NCBI GenBank assembly: GCA_946415755.1
Contig: CAMKTS010000007.1
Coordinates: forward strand, 1-64,000
From: an uncultured Prevotella sp.
Lineage (GTDB): Bacteria > Bacteroidota > Bacteroidia > Bacteroidales > Bacteroidaceae
Length of the DNA stretch: 64,000 nucleotides
Direction of reading: 5' to 3'
Shown in pieces: positions 15,997 to 24,559 of this stretch. A model generated the notes under the pieces. It worked only from the letters and a program-made list of their open reading frames with translations. It did no database searches and was not told the DNA's origin. A program made the position numbers and the translations under genes. Position 1 is the stretch's first letter. Every line of letters starts with the position of its first letter.

Positions 15997-18258
15997 TCAT
16001 TCGCTATCTCCACCAGCCCCCCCTCGGCCTTCTCCTCCCTTCACGTCATCGTTAGAGATGGTGCGCTCGGCCTTACGCACACTGGCCTTCAGTTCGCCGA
16101 AACGATAGCTGATGCTGAGTGAGAAGCGCTGCTGGGTGAAGCGCGACCAGTTCTCTTGCAGGAAACTGACATCCTGTAGGGAAGTCTCGTTCGTTCGATA
16201 TTTCTTCAGGAAGTTGGTGGCTGACAGACCGACGTTCAGACGATTTTTAAACCACGACTTGTTCAGGCTGAGTGTATAGCTGGCATAGCTGCTGCCACGC
16301 CCCTGAAGAGTGGTTCGCGGTGTCATTCCAAAGAAGTTCAGACTGATGCGAAAGTCCTTGGGCAGCGTCTGCTGGGCGCCGCCATAGGCAAAGAAATCCC
16401 AGCCGTAGTTGTGCACCGATCCGCCATCGTTCATGTCTGTATAGGTCAGCCGGCTGTTCACATAGATTCGGGTATTGCGAGTGGCATTCCAGTTGACGTA
16501 GGCCGTGAGGTTCACATACTTGCTATGGCCTATGTTCTCATAGGTCGCATAGAGCACGTCCTTGCCTGTAGGGTTCTGCAGACCAGGAATGTCCGTATCG
16601 CGCACCAGACGCGCCACTCGCTCAATGCTGTTGTTGGTCGTGCCGTAGCGAAGCGATGTGTTGAAGTTCAACTTCGGGGTGAAGTTGCTATAGGACAGCA
16701 CAAACGAGTGACTTTTCTCGTTGTCAAGCTGCGAATTGCCTTGCGAGATACTGGTAGGGTTGGCGTCGTTGAGATAGGGATTCAGATACCAGATACCCGG
16801 TCTATGGATGCGCATATAGTAGTTCAGCTGCAAGTTCGACATCTGCGTCGGTTTCCATCCGATGCTGGCCGATGGCACCCAGTCGTTGAAATGCTTGGTG
16901 AAGTCCTGTCCGCGTCCCAGCTGGTAGTCAACATCCTGCAGGGTATGTTCATAGCGCAGTCCCATACGCCCCGACCATCTTTTCACCTTGATGCCATAGC
17001 CCATATAGGCTGCCAGTATGTCGTTGCGGTGCTTGTAGTGCGACGAGTGGTCTTGGTCGAACACTCCCATCTCGTAGCGGTCGTTTTCTGAACGGTTGTT
17101 ACGCAGGATGTATTTCAGACCGGCTTCTATGGTATGCAGCTTGGCAAAGGGCGTTGTGTAGTCTGCCTGAAAGGTTTGCTCTGTGGTACTTTGGCTACCA
17201 TCGGTGCGCTGGTTACGCAGGCGCTCTAGGAAGTCGTCCCATGCAGCGTCCGACTGCTTGTCAAGATAGTCGGTATAGGAGTCTGACGAATTAGGATTGG
17301 TGTCTATCTTATAGGAGAGCGTTAGAAGACGGCCTTTCACATGGGAGGAGCGCTGATAGTCTATACCGCCGTCAATACTGTACCATGAACTGTTGGAACG
17401 ACCTGCCGTCTGATAGCGGTATAGCTGTGCAAGCGTGGACGGATGGTTTGCCAGTGTCAACATATCGGAGTTGCTCTTATTGGCTCCGCCCCAAAGTCCC
17501 AGCGAGACAGTGACCAGACGCAGGGTATCAATCTCGTAGCTGGCTTCCAACGAGCCGTACTGGAAGGTGCCATGACTCTTCGAGCTGCCGTTGTAGCTAA
17601 GGTCTGATGATGACGAGCCAACTGTCCCGATAGTCTTACGACTGCCGCCTGAATAGCCACGCGGTTGGTCGTTGTAGGTCAGATTGTAGTTGCCACTGAC
17701 GGTCAGCTTGCCAGCTTTGACCGTGCCGTTAACTCCACCGCCGGCACCCTGATTGCTCACATTGCCACTCAGCGTGACGGTATAGCCCTCCAATCCTGAA
17801 CCATGCGTAACAATGTTCAGGATGCCACCAACGCCTTCGGCATCGTACTTCGGACCGGGGTTGGTAATAACCTCTATCTTCTTGATTGAGTTGGCAGGCA
17901 TCGACTTCAGCACTTCTTTCGGATTATTCGTCATCAGGTTATTGGGCTTACCGTTGACATACACCTTAAACGATGACGAGCCGTTCACCTGGATGTTATC
18001 CTCGCCGTCTACCGTCACCATCGGCACCTTACGCAACATCTCCATGACGGAGTTGGTCTTCGAGTCAGGATCGCTCTCGATGTCATAGCTTATCTTGTCA
18101 ATATCAGCCTTCACGAGCGACTTCTGCTTGACCACCTCTACACCCTGCAACTCCATCGACTTATAGATACTGTCGGCACGAAGCGAGTCTGCTTTGGTCT
18201 GAGCATTCGCTGTCGGCGACAAAAGCGCGACCAGCGTTAGATTGAGTATTCTTTTCAT
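15997..18258 (-). CDS. TonB-dependent receptor-like outer membrane beta-barrel protein
   Basis: 753 residues from MKRILNLTLVALLSPTANAQ (signal peptide). A plug domain spans about 35-150 (VEVVKQKSLVKADIDKISYDI, then VNGKPNNLM and IKKIEVITNPGPKYDAEGVGGILNIVT). A long outer membrane barrel of the OMP_b-brl_3 type follows. It is not a SusC: there is no SusD partner and no N-terminal carboxypeptidase-like domain. The start at 18258 is chosen because an upstream Met (18294) lies before the -10-like box. It sits downstream of the TPR and M56 genes but has its own promoter. Its ligand is unknown. Confidence 0.88.
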   Translation of the reverse strand: MKRILNLTLVALLSPTANAQTKADSLRADSIYKSMELQGVEVVKQKSLVKADIDKISYDIESDPDSKTNSVMEMLRKVPMVTVDGEDNIQVNGSSSFKVYVNGKPNNLMTNNPKEVLKSMPANSIKKIEVITNPGPKYDAEGVGGILNIVTHGSGLEGYTVTLSGNVSNQGAGGGVNGTVKAGKLTVSGNYNLTYNDQPRGYSGGSRKTIGTVGSSSSDLSYNGSSKSHGTFQYGSLEASYEIDTLRLVTVSLGLWGGANKSNSDMLTLANHPSTLAQLYRYQTAGRSNSSWYSIDGGIDYQRSSHVKGRLLTLSYKIDTNPNSSDSYTDYLDKQSDAAWDDFLERLRNQRTDGSQSTTEQTFQADYTTPFAKLHTIEAGLKYILRNNRSENDRYEMGVFDQDHSSHYKHRNDILAAYMGYGIKVKRWSGRMGLRYEHTLQDVDYQLGRGQDFTKHFNDWVPSASIGWKPTQMSNLQLNYYMRIHRPGIWYLNPYLNDANPTSISQGNSQLDNEKSHSFVLSYSNFTPKLNFNTSLRYGTTNNSIERVARLVRDTDIPGLQNPTGKDVLYATYENIGHSKYVNLTAYVNWNATRNTRIYVNSRLTYTDMNDGGSVHNYGWDFFAYGGAQQTLPKDFRISLNFFGMTPRTTLQGRGSSYASYTLSLNKSWFKNRLNVGLSATNFLKKYRTNETSLQDVSFLQENWSRFTQQRFSLSISYRFGELKASVRKAERTISNDDVKGGEGRGGAGGDSE

Positions 18259-18267
18259 ATAGGGGTG

Positions 18268-18299
18268 CAAAGTTAGCGAATTACACGGAAACATACAAA
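18268..18299 (-). promoter_or_regulatory. Promoter of the TonB receptor gene
   Basis: On the minus strand TTTG (18296-18299), 20-bp spacer, TAACTTTG (18268-18275). The ATG begins only nine bases after the box, so the mRNA would have almost no leader. The promoter also overlaps the last stretch before the TPR gene stop. Confidence 0.78.
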
Positions 18300-18305
18300 T
18301 ATTTC

Positions 18306-19466
18306 CTACTTCTTTTTCTTCTCGTAATACGCCACCATGTGTTCAGCCTGACGTATCATGTCGGTGAGTTGCAGGGTAGGTTTCTCCTCCTGTCGAGCCA
18401 TTTCCAGAAACTTCCGGTAATACTCGTAAGCCTGCTTGTCATCCTCGATGAGGTAGGCCAGCGCATTGGCAATATTATAATAGGTGGCTATGGAACTGGG
18501 ATTGTAGGTCAGGTGCCGCTTCCACGCACCGATTGCCTCTGGATAACGCTCCGTCAGATAGTAACCCTCGCCCTGCGAGAGGGTAATGGCTTTCATCGCG
18601 GTTGTGTCGGGCTGCATCAGTTCGAGGGAAAGGTTGAGATAGCCCAGTCCTTCCTCATAGCGCTTGGTATCGACACAGACCACACCGAGGCGATAGGCAC
18701 AGCCCGGATGCTGCATGCCACTGATAAGGAAAGCAAGTTGCAAATACTTGTAGGCACGTTCGAGGCTATCGAGGCGGGTGTAACACATGCCAGCCGAATA
18801 GAGGGTGTTGAAGGTGGAGTCGCCTTGAGCGAGCAGCTTCTCATACAGCTCGCTTGCTGCAGAGAAGTCGCGATTCATGAACCAGGCATCAGCCAGCGCG
18901 CGGTTCACCAGAATATTCGTAGAGTCCTTCAGCGTATATTCTCCTGCACAAACAATGCCTTTCTGGGGCTGATTATCTCGAGCATAGGCGAGGGTAAGAC
19001 CTGCCACAATCTCACCATCCATCGGATAACGCTTCAACAGCTGACTGGCCCAATACATAAACGCTCCGTTATCGCCCTGATGCTTGTAACTATAGGTAAT
19101 ATGGCGGAAAGCATCATGCGTGAGGCTGTCCTCGGACATATTCTTCAACAGCTCGGCACACAGGTGATAGTTAGCGCGTTTGTAGTGACAGTCGGCAAGT
19201 TTCAGACGAATCGCTCTTGGTACTACGTCTTCAGGGACGTATGGTCGTGAATGGCTGAAATCATCGTCCATCGAGAAACGGACAATGCCCTGTTTCGATG
19301 CGATATCAAAGGCTCGCTGATAATGCTTCAATGCCTCGAAGGTGTTATACTGCTGCATGCAGCTGTCGCCTTGCTGCATCAATATCTGTAGAGAGTCCAA
19401 AACCTCGCCCTTGACGGGGAAAACCATCAGTAGGGCGAGGATGAACATGCTTGCTATTCTGTTCAT
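18306..19466 (-). CDS. Secreted or periplasmic tetratricopeptide-repeat protein
   Basis: 386 residues with a signal peptide (MNRIASMFILALLMVFPVKG). The rest is helical TPR-type repeats: EALKHYQRAFDIA near 42, the YSAGMCYTRLDSLERAYKYL pair near 220, the AYRLGVVCVDTKRYEEGLGYL pair near 255, and YYNIANALAYLIEDDKQAYEY near 330. TPRs are protein-binding scaffolds; no catalytic motif is seen. It follows the M56/TonB gene by 16 bases and is probably co-transcribed with it. It may connect that sensor-like protein with the downstream receptor, but this is only suggested by order. Confidence 0.8.
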   Translation of the reverse strand: MNRIASMFILALLMVFPVKGEVLDSLQILMQQGDSCMQQYNTFEALKHYQRAFDIASKQGIVRFSMDDDFSHSRPYVPEDVVPRAIRLKLADCHYKRANYHLCAELLKNMSEDSLTHDAFRHITYSYKHQGDNGAFMYWASQLLKRYPMDGEIVAGLTLAYARDNQPQKGIVCAGEYTLKDSTNILVNRALADAWFMNRDFSAASELYEKLLAQGDSTFNTLYSAGMCYTRLDSLERAYKYLQLAFLISGMQHPGCAYRLGVVCVDTKRYEEGLGYLNLSLELMQPDTTAMKAITLSQGEGYYLTERYPEAIGAWKRHLTYNPSSIATYYNIANALAYLIEDDKQAYEYYRKFLEMARQEEKPTLQLTDMIRQAEHMVAYYEKKKK

Positions 19467-19482
19467 TTATACAAGAGAGTGT

Positions 19483-21243
19483 TTATTTCTTTTTCTTGGT
19501 GGTGATGACTATCTTCGAGCGTTCACCATTAGATTTGGCTTTCTCGATGGTGATGCGGTCTATCTCGCCACTCTTCAACTGCTGCAACAGTTCAGGGTCT
19601 ATAAGTTTGCCATCCACTTCAACGTCTACGTCTTTGTTGGCAACATTTGCAACGGGGTTGTTAGCAGTCTCTTTGCTGCCACCCTGCAGACGGAAGGTAA
19701 TGGGAACGGTGTACTTGACGCAAACAGGCTCACCATTCTGCCTGCCAGGTATCCAGTTGGGCATGGAACAGGCAACCCTCAGGGCCTCCTCATCTAATTG
19801 CGGATCGACGGACTTCACAACTTTAGCATCCGAGATACTGCCATCTTTGTTGACGACGAATGTAACAATGACGCGGCCTTGGATTCCGTTTTTATACGCT
19901 TCTTGAGGATACTTGACGTTCTTGGACAGGAACTCCATCAATGCTGCAGGACCGCCAGGGAATTGAGGCATCTGTTCTACAACATCGAATGGCTTGCCAC
20001 TAGTATTCGACTCATCACTATCATCCTTCTGCAAACGAAGGTCATACTTGACCTGTGGGTCATTGACAACTATTGATCCGCTGGCATAACCCACATACAT
20101 CACTTCTATCCGATCGCCTTTCTTCGCTTCCAGCGAGAACTCACCGTTACTATCCGTTACGGTACCTTTCTTAGAGCCATTGACTCTGATAACAGCACCA
20201 ACAACAGGTTCTTTCTTGTCTTTGTCCTTCACAACACCACGAATGGTGTATGTCTTAGCGTCTTGCTGAACGGCTGGAGCCTGTTCGACGACTACGACTT
20301 CGCCAGCGGTACCAGCATTGATTTTGGCATTCGCTTTGCCTTTCTTGATAATTTGCTTCTTCTGGGGCTCGTCATAGACATAGTCGGTGACGGTACGGGC
20401 GTTGAGGGCGAGGGCTGTGCCGATAATGGGCACGAGGGCGAGCAGCTTCAACAGGTGGCTGCTACGGGTTTTCTTATTTGTCATCATATGAATACGATTT
20501 TTGAGGGTACTGTGACTGATGCCATTAGCAATGGAGTACCCGCCAATGCTTGTGGCCTTCGAGATTAACAGATATTGATATTGACGCGCGTTAATCCCTT
20601 GAGAGAGTACTGCACCGTCGGCCTCGTATTCGTGAATGGCGCGCAAATCCTGGCGCAGCATCCACATGGCAGGGTTGAACCACTGGAGGGCGGTGAGCAG
20701 ATCCACGAGGACAACGTCGTAGGAATGACGCAAACGGATATGTCCCCGTTCGTGAGCGAGAATAGCGGCATCGTTGGCTTCATAGTCGCCACGATTCATC
20801 ACAATATAGTGCATCCAACTGAAAGGAGCCACATCAGCGTTACCGGTCACGTAGACGATGGTGCCATCAGACTGAGGATGCTGTTCGCTTTGTCGTACCA
20901 AGCGCATGACTTTCAGTATGGCCAACAGGGTATGACCTAGCGTTGCCAGCATACCTGTTATATAAAGGATGGGCAGGACGATTTGCCACAGGGGCATTGC
21001 AGGTTCTTCCGCTACGGCCATCTGCACATCGCCAATGCTTACCTCAGACACAGCCTGAATGGTCACCGTCTCGTGCAGGGTAATGACACACAGGGGTAGC
21101 ACAAACGAGGCTAATGCCGTCAAGAGTAGCACCACGCGGTTCACCCTGTGGAACGTCTCGCGTGAGAGCAGCAGGCGGTAGAACATGTAAAACACGATGA
21201 TGAGCACCGCTACCTTGAGGTCGTATACGAGAAAGTCAATCAT
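19483..21243 (-). CDS. M56 (BlaR1-like) membrane peptidase fused to a TonB C-terminal domain
   Basis: 586 residues. Four membrane helices (about 5-27, 38-58, 83-108 and 262-280) enclose the cytoplasmic zinc peptidase motif AHERGHIRLRHSYD (HExxH, about 188-201). After the last helix comes a carboxypeptidase-regulatory-like beta domain (TIRGVVKDKDKKEPVVGAVI, about 330-410). A TonB C-terminal domain follows (GGPAALMEFLSKNVKYPQEA to VPITFRLQ, about 430-530). It has no penicillin-binding sensor domain, so unlike BlaR1 it probably senses something else in the periplasm. It pairs with the BlaI-type repressor 21 bases upstream. Confidence 0.88.
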   Translation of the reverse strand: MIDFLVYDLKVAVLIIVFYMFYRLLLSRETFHRVNRVVLLLTALASFVLPLCVITLHETVTIQAVSEVSIGDVQMAVAEEPAMPLWQIVLPILYITGMLATLGHTLLAILKVMRLVRQSEQHPQSDGTIVYVTGNADVAPFSWMHYIVMNRGDYEANDAAILAHERGHIRLRHSYDVVLVDLLTALQWFNPAMWMLRQDLRAIHEYEADGAVLSQGINARQYQYLLISKATSIGGYSIANGISHSTLKNRIHMMTNKKTRSSHLLKLLALVPIIGTALALNARTVTDYVYDEPQKKQIIKKGKANAKINAGTAGEVVVVEQAPAVQQDAKTYTIRGVVKDKDKKEPVVGAVIRVNGSKKGTVTDSNGEFSLEAKKGDRIEVMYVGYASGSIVVNDPQVKYDLRLQKDDSDESNTSGKPFDVVEQMPQFPGGPAALMEFLSKNVKYPQEAYKNGIQGRVIVTFVVNKDGSISDAKVVKSVDPQLDEEALRVACSMPNWIPGRQNGEPVCVKYTVPITFRLQGGSKETANNPVANVANKDVDVEVDGKLIDPELLQQLKSGEIDRITIEKAKSNGERSKIVITTKKKK

Positions 21244-21264
21244 AATTTGCTATTTGACAATTTA

Positions 21265-21627
21265 CTATTTACTATTTGATTCTATCTCGTCGATGAGTTC
21301 GCGCAGTTCTTCTACGCTGATCTTCTCTTCCTTGACAAACGAGGAGACGGCAGAGAGGTAGGAGTCGCCAAAGTAGTTCTTGATGATACCAGCTATCGAC
21401 TTGCGTCCGTACTCATCCTCCGTAATCAGCGGATAGTACTGAAAGGTATTACCAAACTGCTTATGGCCAAGGAATCCCTCACGCTCCAGGATACGCACGA
21501 TGGTTGACAGCGTATTGAAGTGTGGACGGGGCTCGTCATAATGCTCCAGCAACTCGCGAACGAACATAGGACCATGCTTCCAGTAGAGGTCCATGATTTC
21601 CTTTTCCTTGTTGGTCAATTTCTTCAT
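21265..21627 (-). CDS. BlaI/MecI/CopY-family transcriptional repressor
   Basis: 120 residues. The winged helix-turn-helix runs from LTNKEKEIMDLYWKHG through the recognition region HFNTLSTIVRILEREGFL. The C-terminal dimerisation helices follow (KNYFGDSYLSAVSSFVKEEK). In the classical system the repressor is cleaved after the M56 partner is activated. The first ~60 bases of leader and the promoter region hold several AACTAA/TTAGTT dyads, fitting self-repression. It is the first gene of the operon repressor, M56/TonB, TPR. Confidence 0.92.
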   Translation of the reverse strand: MKKLTNKEKEIMDLYWKHGPMFVRELLEHYDEPRPHFNTLSTIVRILEREGFLGHKQFGNTFQYYPLITEDEYGRKSIAGIIKNYFGDSYLSAVSSFVKEEKISVEELRELIDEIESNSK

Positions 21628-21696
21628 ATAAGTTGTCTTTGTTGTCTTAGTTGTCGTTAATAATTCTGCGTCTCAAATCAATATCTGAGCGCAAAG

Positions 21697-21790
21697 TAAC
21701 TAAATCTTTTCGTTATATACAACTAAAAGGCTTAGTTTTTAACGGTTATTAAACTCTTTTTTTAGTTACTAACGAAGATGTTTAGTTAAC
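21697..21790 (-). promoter_or_regulatory. Repressor-operon promoter with an array of AACTAA/TTAGTT operator sites
   Basis: A perfect dyad AACTAA-N5-TTAGTT lies at 21721-21737. Further half-sites lie at 21698-21703, 21762-21773 (TTAGTTACTAAC) and 21782-21787. A weak promoter GTTG-N20-TTACTTTG on the minus strand (-33 at 21720-21723, -7 at 21692-21699) is overlapped at both boxes by these sites. This is what BlaI-type self-control would need. Confidence 0.6.
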
Positions 21791-21850
21791 ACCCTCAAAG
21801 CACATGTGGAAAGCAGGCATGATGTAAAGATACGACAATTTTCCGATTTT

Positions 21851-21882
21851 CTTGCAAGAACGGGAAAAATGTTGTACCTTTG
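21851..21882 (+). promoter_or_regulatory. Promoter of the GH115 gene
   Basis: CTTG (21851-21854, one mismatch to TTTG), 20-bp spacer, TACCTTTG (21875-21882), 53 bases before the ATG. Confidence 0.65.
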
Positions 21883-21935
21883 CAGCAAAATGAGCTAAAA
21901 ACAGACTTTTCTCAAAAAAAATAATCGTCAACACC

Positions 21936-24479
21936 ATGATACGCAAAATCATTACAACAGCACTATTCATTGGCCTGACCCTCTGCAAGGAGGCACTGGC
22001 CGCCCAGAACTTCGTCACCTTCACACCACAAGACGATGCACTGCCACTGAAGGGGGCTACCATCGGCTACAGCCAGCAGGACGACGAGGGGGTGAAGATG
22101 GCCATCCGCAACCTCTGCGAGGACATGAGGCGGGTGACGGGCCAGGCTCCTGCCCTGTCGGACAATGCTCCCACCATCCTGATAGGCACCCTGGGCAAGA
22201 ACAAAGTGATAGACAGGATGAAGCTGGCCGACCTGAAGGGCAAGCGCGAGAAATACATTATCACCACCATAGGACAGCAGCTGGTGATAGCGGGCAGCGA
22301 CCGCCGGGGCACCATCTACGGCATCTACGAGCTGAGCAGACAACTGGGGGTGTCGCCGTGGTACTGGTGGGCTGATGCGCCCGTAGCCAGACACGACGAG
22401 GCGTATGTCATCAGGGGTATGTACACCGATGGAGAACCTGCCGTAGAGTTCAGGGGTATCTTCCTGAACGACGAGGCTCCCTGCCTGACATCGTGGGTGA
22501 GGAATACCTACGGCACCGACTATGGCGGCCATGAGTTCTACGAGCGCGTGTTCGAACTCATCCTCCGGCTGAAAGGCAACATGATGTGGCCCGCCATGTG
22601 GGGATGGGCCTTCTATGCCGACGATGCGGAGAACGGCAGGCTGGCCGACAGGATGGGCGTGATGGTGGGAACGTCGCACCACGAGCCGATGGCACGCAAC
22701 CATCAGGAGTATGCCCGCCACCGCAAGGAATGGGGAGCCTGGAACTACCAGACGAACCAGAAGAAGCTGGACCGGTTTTTCCGTGAGGGCATCGAGCGCA
22801 TGAAGGATACCGAGGACATCGTGACCATCGGCATGCGCGGCGACGGCGACGAGGCAATGGGCGACAAGACCGACACTGAGCTGATGGAGCGTATCGTCAG
22901 AAACCAGCGACAGATAATCAAAGAGGTGACGGGAAAGCCTGCCAGCAAGACCACGCAGGTGTGGGCACTCTATAAAGAGGTACAGGACTACTATGATGCG
23001 GGATTCCGTGTACCCGACGATGTCATCATGCTGGTATGCGACGACAACTGGGGCAACATCAGGCGCGTACCCGTCAGCAACGAAGAGCGCAGCCACAAAG
23101 GCGGATGGGGCATCTACTATCACGTGGACTATGTAGGAGCACCGCGTAATACGAAATGGCTCAACGTGACACAGACGCAGCAGATGTTTGAGCAACTGTC
23201 GCTGGCCTACGACTTCGGCATCCAGCGTATGTGGATACTCAACGTGGGCGACCTGAAACCGATGGAATACCCTATACAGCTCTTCATGGACATGGCCTGG
23301 AATCCCAAGGAATACACCCAGCAGAACATTACCGACCATACCCGCCGCTTCTTTGAGAACACGCTTGGCAAATGTTCAATGTTCAATGTTCAATGTTCAA
23401 TGGCTGACGAAGCCGCCTCCATCTACAACCGCAACTGCCAGTATATGGCGCGCGTCACCCCGGAGATGCTCGATGCGGATACCTATAACATAGAGACGGG
23501 CGAATGGCGGCAGGTGGCCAATGACTACCAGCGACTGGAACTGCGCGCCATGCGACTGTACCAAGACATCCCTGCTGAGGCCCGCGACTTCTACCGCCAA
23601 CTGGTGCTCTTCCCCGTGCAGGCGATGGCCAACCTGTATGACATGTACTATGCACAGGCTATGAACCGCCGTCTGGCAGCCCAAGGCAATCTCGATGCCA
23701 ACGAGTGGGCAGAGCGGGTGAGACACTGCTTCAGGCGTGACTCATTGCTGTGTGCTGCCTACAACCACGAAATAGCCAACGGCAAATGGAATGGCATGAT
23801 GACGCAGAAGCATATCGGCTATACCAGTTGGAACGATGACTTCCCACACGACATGCTGCCCAAGACCACCCGCATAGATAGTTCAAAGTTCATAGCTCAT
23901 AGTTCAAAGTTATATGGAGGCTACACCTTCCAACACAGCAATGGCTACGTTGCCATGGAGGCCGAGAACTACTATCGTGCCGAGGCGGCAGAAGGAACAC
24001 ATTGGAGCGTCTATCCGTACTATGGACGCACGCGTAGCGGCGTGGCACTCACACCCTATACGCAGCCCGTAGGCAACGCCTCGCTGACCTACCGTTTCAC
24101 CCTGCCCGAAAACACACAGAAGGTCAAGGTACACATCATCGTCAAGTCGACCCTCGACTTCCTGAACATAGGAGGTCATGAATACAAGGTAAGGCTCGAC
24201 GGCCAAGAGCCGCAGACAGTCAACCTTAACAAGACACTCGTCGACCACCAACCGTATATGTACTCAGAATATTATCCCACCGTGGCCCGCCGCATCATCG
24301 AGAAAGTGGTGGAACTAGACGCTGCAAAGTGTATCATGCACGAACTGACGCTGCAACCACGACATCCAGGCATCGTGTTCGAGAAAGTGGTGGTAGACTA
24401 TGGCGGCTACAAGCCCTCCTACCTGTTCATGGAGGAGTCGGACAAAACAAAAACGCCACTTGTAACAAGGAATAATTGA
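21936..24479 (+). CDS. Glycoside hydrolase family 115 (xylan alpha-1,2-glucuronidase)
   Basis: An 847-residue secreted enzyme that removes glucuronic or 4-O-methylglucuronic acid from xylan side chains. Residues 1-23 are a signal peptide. An N-terminal GH-accessory domain with IAGSDRRGTIYGIYELSRQLG leads into a TIM barrel with FRGIFLNDEAP, LKGNMMWPAMWGWAF, MGTSHHEPMARN-like and ITIGMRGDGDEAM-like segments; this series is specific to GH115. A C-terminal beta domain follows (GGYTFQHSNGYVAMEAENYY). Two in-frame simple-repeat inserts are present: CSMFNVQCSM at about 479-489 and the SSKFIAHSSKLYGG stretch near 650-663. There is no SusCD pair beside it. Confidence 0.93.
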   Translation: MIRKIITTALFIGLTLCKEALAAQNFVTFTPQDDALPLKGATIGYSQQDDEGVKMAIRNLCEDMRRVTGQAPALSDNAPTILIGTLGKNKVIDRMKLADLKGKREKYIITTIGQQLVIAGSDRRGTIYGIYELSRQLGVSPWYWWADAPVARHDEAYVIRGMYTDGEPAVEFRGIFLNDEAPCLTSWVRNTYGTDYGGHEFYERVFELILRLKGNMMWPAMWGWAFYADDAENGRLADRMGVMVGTSHHEPMARNHQEYARHRKEWGAWNYQTNQKKLDRFFREGIERMKDTEDIVTIGMRGDGDEAMGDKTDTELMERIVRNQRQIIKEVTGKPASKTTQVWALYKEVQDYYDAGFRVPDDVIMLVCDDNWGNIRRVPVSNEERSHKGGWGIYYHVDYVGAPRNTKWLNVTQTQQMFEQLSLAYDFGIQRMWILNVGDLKPMEYPIQLFMDMAWNPKEYTQQNITDHTRRFFENTLGKCSMFNVQCSMADEAASIYNRNCQYMARVTPEMLDADTYNIETGEWRQVANDYQRLELRAMRLYQDIPAEARDFYRQLVLFPVQAMANLYDMYYAQAMNRRLAAQGNLDANEWAERVRHCFRRDSLLCAAYNHEIANGKWNGMMTQKHIGYTSWNDDFPHDMLPKTTRIDSSKFIAHSSKLYGGYTFQHSNGYVAMEAENYYRAEAAEGTHWSVYPYYGRTRSGVALTPYTQPVGNASLTYRFTLPENTQKVKVHIIVKSTLDFLNIGGHEYKVRLDGQEPQTVNLNKTLVDHQPYMYSEYYPTVARRIIEKVVELDAAKCIMHELTLQPRHPGIVFEKVVVDYGGYKPSYLFMEESDKTKTPLVTRNN
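23371..23403 (+). repeat. In-frame TGTTCAA tandem repeat inside the GH115 gene
   Basis: Four 8-base ATGTTCAA-type units in tandem (about 23371-23400) encode MFNVQCSM. A second simple insert of AGTTCA(A/T)AG units lies at 23879-23912. Both keep the frame. Confidence 0.75.
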
Positions 24480-24508
24480 CGGAAAAATGCACAAAATACA
24501 CTTTTTAT

Positions 24509-24539
24509 TTTGTTATTTCCCCATTTTAACGTAATTTTG
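24509..24539 (+). promoter_or_regulatory. Promoter of the PlsC-like acyltransferase gene
   Basis: TTTG (24509-24512), 19-bp spacer, TAATTTTG (24532-24539). The leader before the GTG start would be about 15 nt. Confidence 0.75.
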
Positions 24540-24559
24540 TAGCCCAAAAACGAAGAACG

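Noticed and set aside
15997..18258. Reading the TonB receptor as a SusC protein
   Set aside because: It lacks the N-terminal carboxypeptidase-like domain and a SusD neighbour; it fits the shorter plug-plus-barrel family.
21963..23339. 458-codon open frame antisense to the GH115 gene
   Set aside because: Shadow of a conserved glucuronidase; no own promoter or start context.
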